Counted from the stretch's first letter, positions 1 to 9,378 are shown. The stretch: DNA of 64,000 nt from an uncultured Pseudodesulfovibrio sp. (GCF_963662885.1 NZ_OY760062.1:124001-188000); one strand, 5' to 3'. Made by a program: numbers and translations. Notes: generated from the sequence alone by a model not told the origin.

Positions 1-1652
1 CGCGGCTTTTCCAGCACCTCGGTCATGTGGTCGAGGATGTGGGTGCGGGCTTCCTTGGCCTGGTACAGGGCCTTCTTGAGGACGTCCTGCGGAATACCGG
101 CGATCTTGATGTCCATCTGGATGGCGGTGATGCCGTCACGGGTACCGGCGACCTTGAAGTCCATGTCGCCCAGCGCGTCCTCGTCGCCGAGGATGTCGGT
201 CAGCACGAAGTAGTCGTCGCCTTCCTTGCACAGACCCATGGCGATACCGGCAACCGGCTCGGTGATGGGCACGCCAGCGTCCATCAGGGACAGGGTGGCG
301 CCGCACACGGAGGCCATGGAGGAAGAACCGTTGGACTCCATGATTTCGGAGACCACGCGGATGGTGAACGGGAACTCCTCGGCGCTGGGCAGCACCGGGG
401 AAATGGCGCGTTCGGCCAGTGCGCCGTGGCCCACTTCGCGGCGGGAGGTGCCGCGCAGCATGCGGGCTTCACCGACGCAGTAGGGCGGGAAGTTGTAGTG
501 CAGCATGAACCGCTTGGTGGCGTCGCCGAGCAGGGAGTCGTAACGCTGCTCGTCACGGGTGGAACCCAGGGTGGCGGTGGCCAGGGAGCAGGTCTCGCCG
601 CGGCGGAACAGGACCGAGCCGTGGGTCTGCTGGAGCAGGCCGACCTCGATGGACAGCGGACGCACCGTGGTGGTGTCGCGGCCGTCGATGCGCAGGCCTT
701 CCTTGACGATGCGCTCACGCACGATCTTCTTGGTCATGTCGCCGACGATGTCGCTGACAGCGGCCAGCTTGGAGTCGTCGTCCGGGAACTTCTCGGCAAC
801 GGCTTCCTTGGCCTTCTGCTTGGCAGCGTCCTTGGCGGCGTAGCGGACCATCTTCTCGGGGGTGGTCAGGGCCTTTTCCAGATCGGCGGTGATGATCTCA
901 CCGAGGAACTCGGCGACTTCTTCGTCGCGCTCGGGAGCGGTCACTTCGAGCTTGGGCACACCGACCTTCTCACGCAGTTCGTCCTGGATGTCGAAGAGCG
1001 GGCGGACCTGCTCGTGACCCCAGGCCAGGGCGTCGGCCACCAGATCTTCGGAAACGAAGTTGCCGCCGCCTTCGACCATCACCATGGCATCGCGGGTGGC
1101 CGCGAAGACGAGGTTCAGGGAGGAGCGCTCCTCGATACCCCGGTAGGAGGGGTAGAGGACAAACTCGTTATCCACATAGCCCACGCGGGCACCCACGATG
1201 GGGCCGAGGAAGGGCATCTTGGAGATGTGGCAGGCGGCGGAAGCGCCGGTCAGGGCCAGGACGTCCGGATTGACGTGCTTGTCGGCGGACAGGACCGTGG
1301 CAATGATCTGGACTTCGTCGGAGAAGCCTTTGGCGAACAGGGGCCGGATGGGGCGGTCGATGAGCCGGGAGACCAGAGTCTCGTGCTCGGAGGGACGGCC
1401 CTCGCGGCGGAAGTAGTTGCCCGGCACGCGGCCTGCGGCATACGCCATTTCCTGGTAGTTGCAGGTCAGCGGAAAGAAGCCGCGATCCACGTCCAGGGGC
1501 TGGGTAACGGCGGTCACCAGAACGGTGGTGTCGCCGGAGGAAATGGTCACTGCGCCAGATGCCTGGCGAGCGAATTTCCCGGTTTCAATGGAGATGTCGA
1601 TGCCGCCAACGGTCGCGGTGACCTTGGTGGAATCGAAAGGAATCATCGTCAT
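1..1652 (-). CDS. pnp: Polynucleotide phosphorylase, 3' end cut by window edge
   Basis: PNPase is a phosphate-dependent 3'-5' exoribonuclease and degradosome partner in the cytoplasm. The 550 visible residues match the family from the N-terminus: first RNase PH domain (about 1-145), an all-helical linker domain, then the second RNase PH domain (from about 320). The KH and S1 domains should lie beyond the edge. The ATG at 1652 is chosen because AGGAG sits 7 bases upstream; a second ATG two codons in lacks that spacing. It follows rpsO, the usual arrangement, across a 248-base structured gap. Confidence 0.96.
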   Translation of the reverse strand, partial: MTMIPFDSTKVTATVGGIDISIETGKFARQASGAVTISSGDTTVLVTAVTQPLDVDRGFFPLTCNYQEMAYAAGRVPGNYFRREGRPSEHETLVSRLIDRPIRPLFAKGFSDEVQIIATVLSADKHVNPDVLALTGASAACHISKMPFLGPIVGARVGYVDNEFVLYPSYRGIEERSSLNLVFAATRDAMVMVEGGGNFVSEDLVADALAWGHEQVRPLFDIQDELREKVGVPKLEVTAPERDEEVAEFLGEIITADLEKALTTPEKMVRYAAKDAAKQKAKEAVAEKFPDDDSKLAAVSDIVGDMTKKIVRERIVKEGLRIDGRDTTTVRPLSIEVGLLQQTHGSVLFRRGETCSLATATLGSTRDEQRYDSLLGDATKRFMLHYNFPPYCVGEARMLRGTSRREVGHGALAERAISPVLPSAEEFPFTIRVVSEIMESNGSSSMASVCGATLSLMDAGVPITEPVAGIAMGLCKEGDDYFVLTDILGDEDALGDMDFKVAGTRDGITAIQMDIKIAGIPQDVLKKALYQAKEARTHILDHMTEVLEKP

Positions 1653-1692
1653 AGCGATTCTCCTGCCTCTTTATTAAGGCAATAAAGGTGAA

Positions 1693-1847
1693 TCACTTTC
1701 TGCGATAAACCCTCTGATGGGGTTAGCCGGCTTGGGGAGGGGCTTTTGGGTCGTGGTTCTGGTGTCCCAAAAACGCCTTCCGCAGCCAACTAACAGGGCG
1801 TTGGGGTCGCGGAGAGTCTGAAAAGACGGCTCCGACGCAGAAAGTGA
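1693..1847 (-). ncRNA. Structured rpsO-pnp intergenic RNA, candidate pnp leader element
   Basis: A perfect 12-bp helix (1693-1704 with 1836-1847) closes a 155-base region. Inside are short hairpins at 1708-1724, 1741-1777 (ttttggg/cccaaaa core plus ggc/gcc), 1780-1812 (ccgc/gcgg and ccaac/gttgg) and 1816-1827 (gtct, gaaa loop, agac). In the transcript this lies between rpsO and pnp. In enterobacteria the pnp leader is cut by RNase III and used for PNPase autoregulation; a similar role here is inference from position and pairing only. Confidence 0.5.
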
Positions 1848-1856
1848 CATACGTAT

Positions 1857-1880
1857 CGGGGGAGGTTTGACCCTCCCCCG
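1857..1880 (-). terminator. Hairpin just after rpsO, without a U tract
   Basis: A perfect 9-bp inverted repeat (cgggggagg / cctcccccg) with a 6-base loop begins 20 bases after the rpsO stop. It is followed on the minus strand by ATACGTATG, not by a U run, so it is more likely a weak terminator, 3'-end stabiliser or processing site than a strong terminator. Confidence 0.45.
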
Positions 1881-1900
1881 AACATCAATTCTTCAAAGAA

Positions 1901-2170
1901 CTACTTACGCAGGCCAAGGCGGCTAATCAGCTCGCGGTAGCGCGTGATGTCCTTGTTCTGCAGGTACTTGAGAAGCTTCCTGCGCTGCCCGACCAGCTTC
2001 AGCAGGCCGGTGCGGGAGTGGTGATCCTTCTTGTGGGTCTTGAAGTGGTCGGCCAGGTAGGTAATGCGCGCGGTCAGCAGCGCGACCTGGACCTCCGGGG
2101 ACCCGGTGTCGCCTTCGCAGGTCTTGTACTCGTCAATGATCTTCTGTTTTTCTTCAGCAGTCATCACCAC
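1901..2170 (-). CDS. rpsO: 30S ribosomal protein S15
   Basis: This 89-residue protein is a full-length S15, the primary 16S rRNA binding protein of the platform. The family core GDTGSPEVQVALLT and the HHSRTGLLKLVGQRRKLLKYL segment are intact. The start is probably the GTG at 2170, 8 bases after a strong AGGAGG; an ATG lies two codons downstream. It sits between truB (64-base gap) and pnp, as in many bacteria. Confidence 0.96.
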   Translation of the reverse strand: MVMTAEEKQKIIDEYKTCEGDTGSPEVQVALLTARITYLADHFKTHKKDHHSRTGLLKLVGQRRKLLKYLQNKDITRYRELISRLGLRK

Positions 2171-2234
2171 AGCGATATCCTCCTAAGTTGGATGTTGCTT
2201 GTTATGTTGTGCCGGACAGTGCGCCGTAGGCGGT

Positions 2235-3176
2235 TCAGTCCCGGTTCCAGAGTCCCCGGAGAATGGCCCATCTGGGCTTGCCGTCCTGGAGCTTGGCCTC
2301 TACCAATGCCAGCGGTTCGTCGTCGGGACCGAGCAGCATGGCCTGGTCGCCGATTTCGCCCGCGAGCATGGTGTCCGGCTGATCGTTCACCGGCAGCCAG
2401 GACCCGTTCATGACGAGTCCGGCCAGCGGTTCGGTCAACCGGTACCTGGGCCAGTGGGGCAGGGTGTCCCGCAGGGGGATCACCCTTTCCGGAAATAGTT
2501 CCGGATTCTCCAGGACGTCCTCCAGGTCAAAGGCCTGTTCGAGCCGGAAAGGCTCGCTGGCTTCTCTGACCAGGCTGGTCAGCGCCGCGCCGCACCCCAT
2601 TCGAGTCCCCAAGCTGTGGACCAGGGATCGTATGTAGGTGCCCGCGGAACAGCTGACCCTGAATGCCGCTTCGGGCAAATTCACGTCCAGCGCTTCCACA
2701 TGAGAAATAACAATGGGCTTTGTCTTGACCGGTGTTTCCAGCCCCTCACGGGCCAGAGCATACAACGGCTTACCCTTGTATTTGGCAGCCGAATAGGCAG
2801 GAACTTCCTGCTCTGTCAACTCTTTCCAATACAAAATTTCACGTTCGACATCGGCGGGCTGGACGTCAACCGGGCTTTCTTTGACCACTTCTCCTTGAAT
2901 ATCAAGAGTGTCGGTGGTTATTCCGAGCTTGAACGTACCGGAATAGGTCTTGGTCCCGCCGGTCAGGTACGGCGCGAGCTTGGTGCCGTTGCCGAGCAGG
3001 ACCAGAAGCACGCCTTGAGCCAGGGGGTCCAGAGTCCCGCCGTGGCCTATCTTGAACTGCTTGAGCTGGTGCTTGATGTCGTTCAGGCAGTCCGCCGAGG
3101 TGGGGCCGGACGGCTTGTTCAGAATGAGCAGGCCGTCGAGCTGTTCGGCACTGCGCTTGTTGCGTCGGCGTCCCAT
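2235..3176 (-). CDS. truB: tRNA pseudouridine(55) synthase
   Basis: TruB converts U55 to pseudouridine in the T loop of tRNAs and acts as a tRNA chaperone. The 313-residue protein has the catalytic motif GGTLDPLAQG with the nucleophile Asp at residue 50, and a C-terminal extension with a PUA-like end. GGAG lies 9 bases before the ATG. The start codon directly abuts the nrnA stop (3177), so the two are translationally linked. Confidence 0.96.
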   Translation of the reverse strand: MGRRRNKRSAEQLDGLLILNKPSGPTSADCLNDIKHQLKQFKIGHGGTLDPLAQGVLLVLLGNGTKLAPYLTGGTKTYSGTFKLGITTDTLDIQGEVVKESPVDVQPADVEREILYWKELTEQEVPAYSAAKYKGKPLYALAREGLETPVKTKPIVISHVEALDVNLPEAAFRVSCSAGTYIRSLVHSLGTRMGCGAALTSLVREASEPFRLEQAFDLEDVLENPELFPERVIPLRDTLPHWPRYRLTEPLAGLVMNGSWLPVNDQPDTMLAGEIGDQAMLLGPDDEPLALVEAKLQDGKPRWAILRGLWNRD

Positions 3177-4145
3177 TTAGTCGAGCTCCAATTGGTCGGC
3201 CACGGCCTGGATGAGCCGAGCCTTGGCTTCGGCCAGGGGCGCGCTGATGGAACCGCCCGCCGCGTTCTTGTGTCCGCCGCCGCCGAACGTCGCGGCCACC
3301 TGCTGGACGTTGTCGTCCCCGAACGAGCGCAGGCTGAACTTGTAGAAATCAGGTCCTTCCTCGCGCAGGATGGCGGCCACGCGCACGGTCTTGAGCTTGC
3401 GCAGAAAATTGATCAGGTTCTCCGTATCCGCATTGGAGGTGCCGGTGCTGGCGAACATTTCCTTGGTGATGACCGTGGCGCAGACCTGCTTGTCCAGGAA
3501 CAGTTCCATGGCCCCCATGGCCTCTGTCCACAGCTGCATGCGGTTTTCGGACCACTGCTTGGTGATGCGCTCGTTCATCAGAGCGATGTCCAGGCCGCCG
3601 CGGAGCATGGTGGCTGCCAACTCCAGGGACTCGGGCGTAGTGTTGCCGTAGGTGAAGAAGCCGGTGTCCGTAGCCACCGCCAGGTACACGCATTCGGCCA
3701 GGGGACCGGTCAGCGGTACGTCGAGCGCTTCGGCGAGCAGGGCGACCATATTACCGACAGCGGGCTGGGACGGGTCCACCCAGTTGACCACACCGAACTC
3801 GTCGTTGCCAAGGTGGTGGTCTATGTTGATGAAATTCGTTTCGTCAGAACGGGCGGTCAGCGCCTCACCCTTGCGCTCTCCGCTGCCGCAGTCAAGGACG
3901 AAGGTCCAGTCGGGCATGGTCTCGGGCAGTTCGTGCGAGACCGGCACAGGCGTGTCGATGAAGGCGTAGCGCTTGGGCAGGCCGGACGGGTTGTACAGGC
4001 TGACCCTCTTGCCCAATGCGGCCAGGATGTGACCCAGTGCGCAAATGGAGCCGATGGCGTCGCCGTCGGGGCTGTAGTGCGAGGCGACCAGGAACTCGTC
4101 GTGGTCGCGGATGATCTCGCTAATCCGTTGGATGGGATTTTCCAT
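3177..4145 (-). CDS. nrnA: DHH/DHHA1 phosphoesterase, NrnA-type oligoribonuclease / pAp phosphatase
   Basis: The family (bifunctional nanoRNase and 3'-phosphoadenosine-5'-phosphate phosphatase) hydrolyses short RNA oligomers and pAp with bound metal. Visible motifs are SHYSPDGDAIGS near the N-terminus, the NIDHH signature, a VATDTG motif and the DHHA1 substrate loop GGGGHKNAAGG near the C-terminus. The ATG at 4145 (322 aa) is preferred, with GAGG 9 bases upstream; the open frame continues further upstream, but over rbfA. It overlaps the rbfA end by 26 bases. Confidence 0.9.
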   Translation of the reverse strand: MENPIQRISEIIRDHDEFLVASHYSPDGDAIGSICALGHILAALGKRVSLYNPSGLPKRYAFIDTPVPVSHELPETMPDWTFVLDCGSGERKGEALTARSDETNFINIDHHLGNDEFGVVNWVDPSQPAVGNMVALLAEALDVPLTGPLAECVYLAVATDTGFFTYGNTTPESLELAATMLRGGLDIALMNERITKQWSENRMQLWTEAMGAMELFLDKQVCATVITKEMFASTGTSNADTENLINFLRKLKTVRVAAILREEGPDFYKFSLRSFGDDNVQQVAATFGGGGHKNAAGGSISAPLAEAKARLIQAVADQLELD

Positions 4146-4461
4146 AGACAACATCCTCGAGGAATTCGTCGAACTGAAAACGCAGTTCCGGGGTGTATTG
4201 CAGCTTGAGAATGCGCCCGAGCCGGGAGCGGAGGAAACCGGTGGCCTTTTCCAGGCCCGCCTGGACTTCCTTGCGATGCTCCTCGTCACCGGACACGGTA
4301 TAAAATATTTCGGCGATGCGCAGGTTGGCGTTCATGCGCACGCCGGACAGGGTGACGAGGTTCAGGCGCGGGTCGGCCGCCTCCTCCACGAGCAGGGTAC
4401 CTATCTCGCGCATGATCTGGTCGCCCATGCGGACGGCGCGTCTGGAACCTGATGCTTTCAT
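4120..4461 (-). CDS. rbfA: 30S ribosome-binding factor A
   Basis: RbfA binds the 30S subunit near the 5' helix of 16S rRNA and helps late maturation. The 113-residue protein has the single KH-like fold typical of the family, with the signature near VRMNANLRIAEIFYTV and QYTPELRFQFDE. Its place between DUF503 and nrnA, downstream of infB, matches the common nusA-infB-rbfA-truB arrangement. Confidence 0.93.
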   Translation of the reverse strand: MKASGSRRAVRMGDQIMREIGTLLVEEAADPRLNLVTLSGVRMNANLRIAEIFYTVSGDEEHRKEVQAGLEKATGFLRSRLGRILKLQYTPELRFQFDEFLEDVVYGKSHPTD

Positions 4462-4472
4462 TGCCTTGTCCT

Positions 4473-4766
4473 CTACTCGGTATCCGAGAAAATTTCCGTG
4501 TTGCAGCGGGTCAGTTCCGCCGGGGAGATGGCTTCAACCATGGCCAGAGCCTTGGCAAGGGTGCTTTCAACCCGGGCCGACTCATTGGCCGTGGTGACCA
4601 CCGCCAGGATCAGCTTTTCATGTACATCAAGCGCGTCCACTTCGGCCACGGCAACATTGAACTTGTTCCGCAGTTTCTGCTTCAGGCTGAGGGAGACCTT
4701 GCGCTTTCCCTTGAGGGAGCGGTTTCCGTGGAGCCTGAACTCGAGGTGGAGAACGCCGATGATCAT
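4473..4766 (-). CDS. DUF503 (YlxP-like) protein
   Basis: This small 97-residue protein starts MIIGVLHLEFRLHG and has the SLKGKR segment typical of DUF503. The family is found next to infB and rbfA in many bacteria and is thought to be ribosome or RNA associated, but its activity is not established. It ends 11 bases before rbfA. A terminator-like hairpin separates it from infB, so its expression may partly depend on read-through. Confidence 0.85.
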   Translation of the reverse strand: MIIGVLHLEFRLHGNRSLKGKRKVSLSLKQKLRNKFNVAVAEVDALDVHEKLILAVVTTANESARVESTLAKALAMVEAISPAELTRCNTEIFSDTE

Positions 4767-4776
4767 GCCGATCCCC

Positions 4777-4817
4777 TAAAATAAACACGGGCGGCCCATT
4801 GTGCAATGAGCCGCCCG
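4777..4817 (-). terminator. Rho-independent terminator after infB
   Basis: On the minus strand an 8-bp GC-rich stem (4788-4795 with 4810-4817) continues into an inner catt/aatg pairing around a gtgc loop and is followed by TGTTTATTTTA. It lies between the infB stop and the DUF503 start, inside a unit otherwise likely to be co-transcribed, so it may be partial. Confidence 0.75.
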
Positions 4818-4836
4818 CAGATTTCTATCCATTATG

Positions 4837-7737
4837 CTAGTCGATGGTACGGGCGACTTCCTTGGTCTCGAAGACCTCGATGGTGTCACCGACCTTGACG
4901 TCGTTGAACTTCTCCAGGCCGATACCGCATTCGTAGCCCTTGGCCACTTCGCGGACATCGTCCTTTTCGCGGCGCAGGGAAGCGACCTGTCCGGTGTAGA
5001 TGACCACGCCGTCGCGCAGCAGGCGGGCCTTGCCGCCTCTGGTCACCTTGCCGTCGGCCACGAAGCAGCCTGCGATCATGCCGATCTTGGGCACGCTGAA
5101 GGTGGCGCGCACCTCGGCCTGGCCGAGGTAGACCTCTTCGATGTCCGGAGCGAGCATGCCGCTCATGGCGTCCTTCACTTCCTGCACCAGCTTGTAGATG
5201 ATGTCGTAGAAGCGGATTTCAACGCCTTCCTGTTCGGCGATCTGCTTGACCTTCAGGTTCGGGCGCACGTTGAAGCCGATGATGATGGCTTCGGAAGCGC
5301 CAGCCAGAAGGATGTCGGACTCGGTGATGGCACCGGCGCCGCCGTGGACGACGCTGATCTTGACTTCGTCCGTGGACAGCTTGTTCAGGGCTTCGGTCAC
5401 GGCCTCGAGAGAGCCCTGCACGTCGGCCTTGAGCACCAGGTTCAGCGTCTGGGCCTCGTCGTTGGGCTTGGAAGCCAGGAAGGACTCCAGAGTGACCTTG
5501 GTCTTGGCGGACAGGATCTTCTCGCGCTGCTTCATGGCGCGGGACGTCGCGATGCGGCGGGCGACCTTTTCATCGTCCACCACGAACAGCTCGTCACCGG
5601 CCTCGGGCAGGCCGTCAAAGCCCTGGATTTCCACGGGCATGGCCGGACCGGCGGATTTGATCTTCTTGCCCTGGTCGTTGAACATGGCCCGGACCTTACC
5701 GAAGTGGATACCGGACACGAAGCTGTCGCCCTGATTCAGGGTGCCTTCGCTGATGAGCATGGTGCCCACCGGGCCGCGGCCCTTGTCCAGGCGCGCCTCG
5801 ACGATGTGGCCCCGGGCGTGCTTGTCCGGGTTGGCCTTGAGCTCCATGACCTCGGCCTGGAGCAGAACCATTTCGAGCAGCTCGTCGATGCCCTGTTTCT
5901 GTTTGGCGGAAACAGGAGCGAAGATGGTGTCGCCGCCCCATTCCTCGGGAGCCAGGCCGAGTTCGGCCAGCTCGCGCTTGACGTTGTCCGGGTTGGCCCC
6001 TTCCTTGTCCATCTTGTTGACGGCCACCACGATGGGTACGCCGGCAGCCTTGGAGTGGGAAATGGCCTCGCGGGTCTGGTCCATGACGCCGTCGTCCGCG
6101 GCGACAACCAGGATGACGATGTCGGTCACCTGGGCGCCGCGCATGCGCATGGTCGTAAAGGCCTCGTGGCCGGGGGTGTCCAGGAAGACGATTTCGCCCC
6201 GGTTGGTCTGCACGTGGTATGCGCCGATATGCTGGGTGATACCGCCTGCCTCGCCGTCCGTCACGTTGGACATGCGGATGGCATCGAGCAGGGAGGTCTT
6301 ACCATGGTCGACGTGACCCATGATGGTCACCACGGGAGGACGAGGCTTGAGATCCTCTTTCTTGTCAGACTCGGTGGGAGCCAGGAATTCCTGTTCGTTG
6401 AAGGAGACGTTCTCCACCTCGTAGCCGAACTCGCCGGCCAGAAGGGTGGCGGTGTCCAGGTCGAGCGACTGGTTGATGGTCGCCATGACACCCATGCCGA
6501 ACAGAGCCTTGATCAGGTCCTGGGCCTTGACGCCCATCTGGTGGGCCATGTCGGAAAGACGGATGGCCTCGTCGAACTTGATCTTGCGCTTGGCCGCCTT
6601 CATGGGCTGCGCCTGATTCTGGTCCTGCTGCATCATCTGCGGCTGTCCGCGACGTCCCTTTTTCTTGCGGCCTTTGCGGCCCTGCGGGAAATTGGAATCG
6701 TTGTACAGCTTGTTGGTATGATCCTGACCGCCCTCAGTGGCGAATTCCACAACGCGGCGATCCTTCTTACCCTTTTTCTTTTTGCTGCGGCCGTCGGCAA
6801 CGGACGGATCCGGGACCGGATTGGGTCCACCAGCGGGACCGGGCCTTCCTGCACCGGGGCGCGGACCGGTGGGGCGTCCGCCAGCAGGGCGTCCGCCGCC
6901 GGGGCGTCCGGCAGGACGGCGCTCGGGCTGAGCCATCTTGGCCGCTTCGCGGGCCTGCACCTCGGCCTCGGTGGGCATGGAGATGATCTTGACCTTGGGG
7001 GCCTCGGGCTCGCGCTTTTTCTTTTTCTTTTTCTTGGCTTCGCCCTTGTCCGCCTTGTCCTCTTCAGGAGCGGCGGCTTCGGCTTCCTCGGGGGCTGCCG
7101 CTTGCGGAGCCTCTTCGGCCGGGGCCTGAGCTTCGGGTTCGGGAACGGCTTCCGGTTCGGGAGCGGTCTCGGGTTCGGGCTGGGCTTCGGCAGGCGCGGG
7201 TTCGGGAGCGGCCTCTGCAGCCACAGCTTCAGCGACCGGGGCCTCTTCGACCTCGGCGGCTACCGGTTCGGGGACCTCTACAGGTTCCTCCACGGCGGGT
7301 TTGATAATTTTGACCTGGGGCGCAGCCTTGCGCGGGGCCGGCTTGGGTGCGGGCTCCTTCTTGGGCTCGGCAGCGGGCTCCTCGGTTTTCTCCTCGGCGG
7401 GCGCGGCCTCGACGGCTTCAGGCGCACCAGTCTCCGGTACGGATTCTTCCAGCTCCTCGGCCGATTCCTCGACTTCGGAGGCGACTGCCTCCTCCTTGGG
7501 AGCTTTGGCTTTTTTGCGCCTGCGTCGGATGATGACGCCGGATTCGCCCACACGGCGGACTTCTCGTTTGCCGCAGCCTTTCTTCAATTCCGCCTTGAGG
7601 CGGTCCACATCTTCGTCTTCCACGACGGTCTTCTGGCTTTTCGCCTGAACGCCGATCTCACGAAGCTGCTGAATGATCTCCTTGTTGCTGAGACCAAGCT
7701 CAGCAGCCAAGTCTTCTACCCGAACCTTTGCCGTCAT
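4837..7737 (-). CDS. infB: Translation initiation factor IF-2
   Basis: IF-2 is the GTPase that places initiator fMet-tRNA on the 30S subunit and promotes subunit joining. The 966 residues comprise an N-terminal IF2N module (1-50), a long low-complexity linker rich in Ala, Pro, Glu and then Gly/Arg/Lys (about 60-370), a second IF2N module, the G domain from about residue 470 (GHVDHGKTS, DTPGHEAF, NKMD, SAK) and the C-terminal beta-barrel and C2 domains. The ATG follows GAGGTG. The long linker is normal for delta-proteobacterial IF-2. Confidence 0.97.
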   Translation of the reverse strand: MTAKVRVEDLAAELGLSNKEIIQQLREIGVQAKSQKTVVEDEDVDRLKAELKKGCGKREVRRVGESGVIIRRRRKKAKAPKEEAVASEVEESAEELEESVPETGAPEAVEAAPAEEKTEEPAAEPKKEPAPKPAPRKAAPQVKIIKPAVEEPVEVPEPVAAEVEEAPVAEAVAAEAAPEPAPAEAQPEPETAPEPEAVPEPEAQAPAEEAPQAAAPEEAEAAAPEEDKADKGEAKKKKKKKREPEAPKVKIISMPTEAEVQAREAAKMAQPERRPAGRPGGGRPAGGRPTGPRPGAGRPGPAGGPNPVPDPSVADGRSKKKKGKKDRRVVEFATEGGQDHTNKLYNDSNFPQGRKGRKKKGRRGQPQMMQQDQNQAQPMKAAKRKIKFDEAIRLSDMAHQMGVKAQDLIKALFGMGVMATINQSLDLDTATLLAGEFGYEVENVSFNEQEFLAPTESDKKEDLKPRPPVVTIMGHVDHGKTSLLDAIRMSNVTDGEAGGITQHIGAYHVQTNRGEIVFLDTPGHEAFTTMRMRGAQVTDIVILVVAADDGVMDQTREAISHSKAAGVPIVVAVNKMDKEGANPDNVKRELAELGLAPEEWGGDTIFAPVSAKQKQGIDELLEMVLLQAEVMELKANPDKHARGHIVEARLDKGRGPVGTMLISEGTLNQGDSFVSGIHFGKVRAMFNDQGKKIKSAGPAMPVEIQGFDGLPEAGDELFVVDDEKVARRIATSRAMKQREKILSAKTKVTLESFLASKPNDEAQTLNLVLKADVQGSLEAVTEALNKLSTDEVKISVVHGGAGAITESDILLAGASEAIIIGFNVRPNLKVKQIAEQEGVEIRFYDIIYKLVQEVKDAMSGMLAPDIEEVYLGQAEVRATFSVPKIGMIAGCFVADGKVTRGGKARLLRDGVVIYTGQVASLRREKDDVREVAKGYECGIGLEKFNDVKVGDTIEVFETKEVARTID

Positions 7738-7741
7738 CTAA

Positions 7742-7978
7742 TCACCTCGCACGTTTCTTCATCAGGCCCAATATCATTTTGGGGAATCGCTCCCCGCACC
7801 GGGCCTGGGCGCATACGTAATATCCACGTCCCGGCCTACAGTTGGCCGGGTCCGGCACCGGACTCGCATCCGGCCCGCTCAAATCCTCCGGGCTCACGTA
7901 CCGCGTCAGTTCCGCTTTCGGGAACCTCTTGCGGCAGACGACGCACATGCGTTCGGGACTGTGCCCCTTGTCAGACAT
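7742..7978 (-). CDS. rnpM: YlxR-family RNA-binding protein (RnpM)
   Basis: This 78-residue basic protein carries the family signature RMCVVCRKRF near the N-terminus and GRGYYVCAQARCGERF in the second half. YlxR proteins lie between nusA and infB in many genomes; the Bacillus member (RnpM) binds and modulates RNase P. Position here is exactly nusA-ylxR-infB, 4 bases before infB. The function is transferred from the family. Confidence 0.88.
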   Translation of the reverse strand: MSDKGHSPERMCVVCRKRFPKAELTRYVSPEDLSGPDASPVPDPANCRPGRGYYVCAQARCGERFPKMILGLMKKRAR

Positions 7979-7998
7979 GCGTCGTCTCCGTCCGGAGT

Positions 7999-9378
7999 CT
8001 ATTGTTTGTCCTCGCCCTCGGCGGGAGTCTCGGTTTCCGTTTCGTCGTCGTTCTCTTCTTCGGTCGCGTCTTCGCCAACCTCGACAACTTCTTCCTCAAC
8101 GGTCTCCGTCTCGGTTTCAACGATCTCTGGTTCGCTCTGCCCGGCCTCGAGGTCGGGGGCGAGCATGTTGACCGCCAGGCGGATGTCGCCGACCTTGGAC
8201 TCGGTCATGCCCTTGATGGACAGGAGTTCCTCGTCCGTAGCCTGGACAATGGACTCGATGGATTCGAAGCCCGCGCTGAAGAAACTCTCCATGGGAACTT
8301 CGGCCACGCTGGCGATCTGGTCCATGCCTTTGCGGGCTGCGTTGAGCTCGCCGTACCGGGATTCCGTGAAAATGTCTATTTTCCAGCCCAGGAGCTTGGC
8401 GGCCAGCTTGACGTTCTGACCCTTGCGGCCAATGGCCAGGGTCAGCTGATCGTCGGGGCAGACCACTTCCAATGCTTCCTCTTCGTCGTCCACGGTGATC
8501 CGGGAGATCATGGCCGGAGACAGGGCGTGCTGGGCGTACATGGCGATGTCCGGAGACCAGACAACGATGTCGATGCGTTCGCCCTTGAGCTCCTGAACCA
8601 CGTTCTGGATGCGGGAGCCGCGGATACCGACGCAAGCGCCGACCGGATCCACGTCGCGATCGCGGGACATGACCGCCACCTTGGCGCGCAGGCCGGCGTC
8701 ACGGGCCACGCCCATGATCTTGACCGTACCGTCGGCCACTTCGGGAACCTCACGCTTGAACAGCTCGATCATGTAGTCCGGGTGGGACCTGGACACGACG
8801 ACCTGCGGTCCGCGCGATTCCTTCAATACATCTATGATATATGCCTGCACCCGGTCGCCACGCTTGTAGCGTTCTCTGGGGATCTGCTCCTCCTTGGGCA
8901 GGAGCGCCTCGGTCCGACCGAGGTTGATGATCCAGCCGGTGCGGTCGCGGCGCTGGATGATGCCGCTTGCAATCTCGGACACGCGGTCCTTGTATTCTTC
9001 GTAAATAATTTCCTGCTCGGCGTCGCGCATGCGCTGGATGATGACCTGCTTGGCCGACTGCGCGGCGATGCGGCCAAGATCCTCGACCTTGACCGGGAAG
9101 CCCATCTCGTCGTCTATCTGGGCGTTGGGGTCGTGGGCCACGGCGTCCTCGAGCGCGATTTCGCTGACGGGGTCGTGCACCTCGTCCACGACCACCTTGA
9201 ATTCGAAGACTTCGATCTCGCCGAGCTCTTCATTGAAGGCCACCTCGATGTCCATGGTCTCGCCGTATTTACGGGCCACGGCCGATCGGACGGCCTCCTC
9301 AAGGGTGTCGATCAGCAGGTCGCGGTCTATACCCCTGTCCTTGCTAATCTGGTCGATGGCTCTTTTCAGCTCCGACAT
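7999..9378 (-). CDS. nusA: Transcription termination/antitermination protein NusA
   Basis: NusA binds RNA polymerase and RNA and controls pausing, termination and antitermination. The 459-residue protein has the N-terminal polymerase-binding domain (1-125), S1 domain (about 130-200), KH1 and KH2 (GIRGSRIQNV, AIGRKGQNVKLA), a helix-hairpin-helix unit (about 370-410) and a very acidic Glu/Thr-rich tail from about 415. The acidic tail resembles, but is not clearly, the AR2 domain of enterobacteria. Confidence 0.97.
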   Translation of the reverse strand: MSELKRAIDQISKDRGIDRDLLIDTLEEAVRSAVARKYGETMDIEVAFNEELGEIEVFEFKVVVDEVHDPVSEIALEDAVAHDPNAQIDDEMGFPVKVEDLGRIAAQSAKQVIIQRMRDAEQEIIYEEYKDRVSEIASGIIQRRDRTGWIINLGRTEALLPKEEQIPRERYKRGDRVQAYIIDVLKESRGPQVVVSRSHPDYMIELFKREVPEVADGTVKIMGVARDAGLRAKVAVMSRDRDVDPVGACVGIRGSRIQNVVQELKGERIDIVVWSPDIAMYAQHALSPAMISRITVDDEEEALEVVCPDDQLTLAIGRKGQNVKLAAKLLGWKIDIFTESRYGELNAARKGMDQIASVAEVPMESFFSAGFESIESIVQATDEELLSIKGMTESKVGDIRLAVNMLAPDLEAGQSEPEIVETETETVEEEVVEVGEDATEEENDDETETETPAEGEDKQ

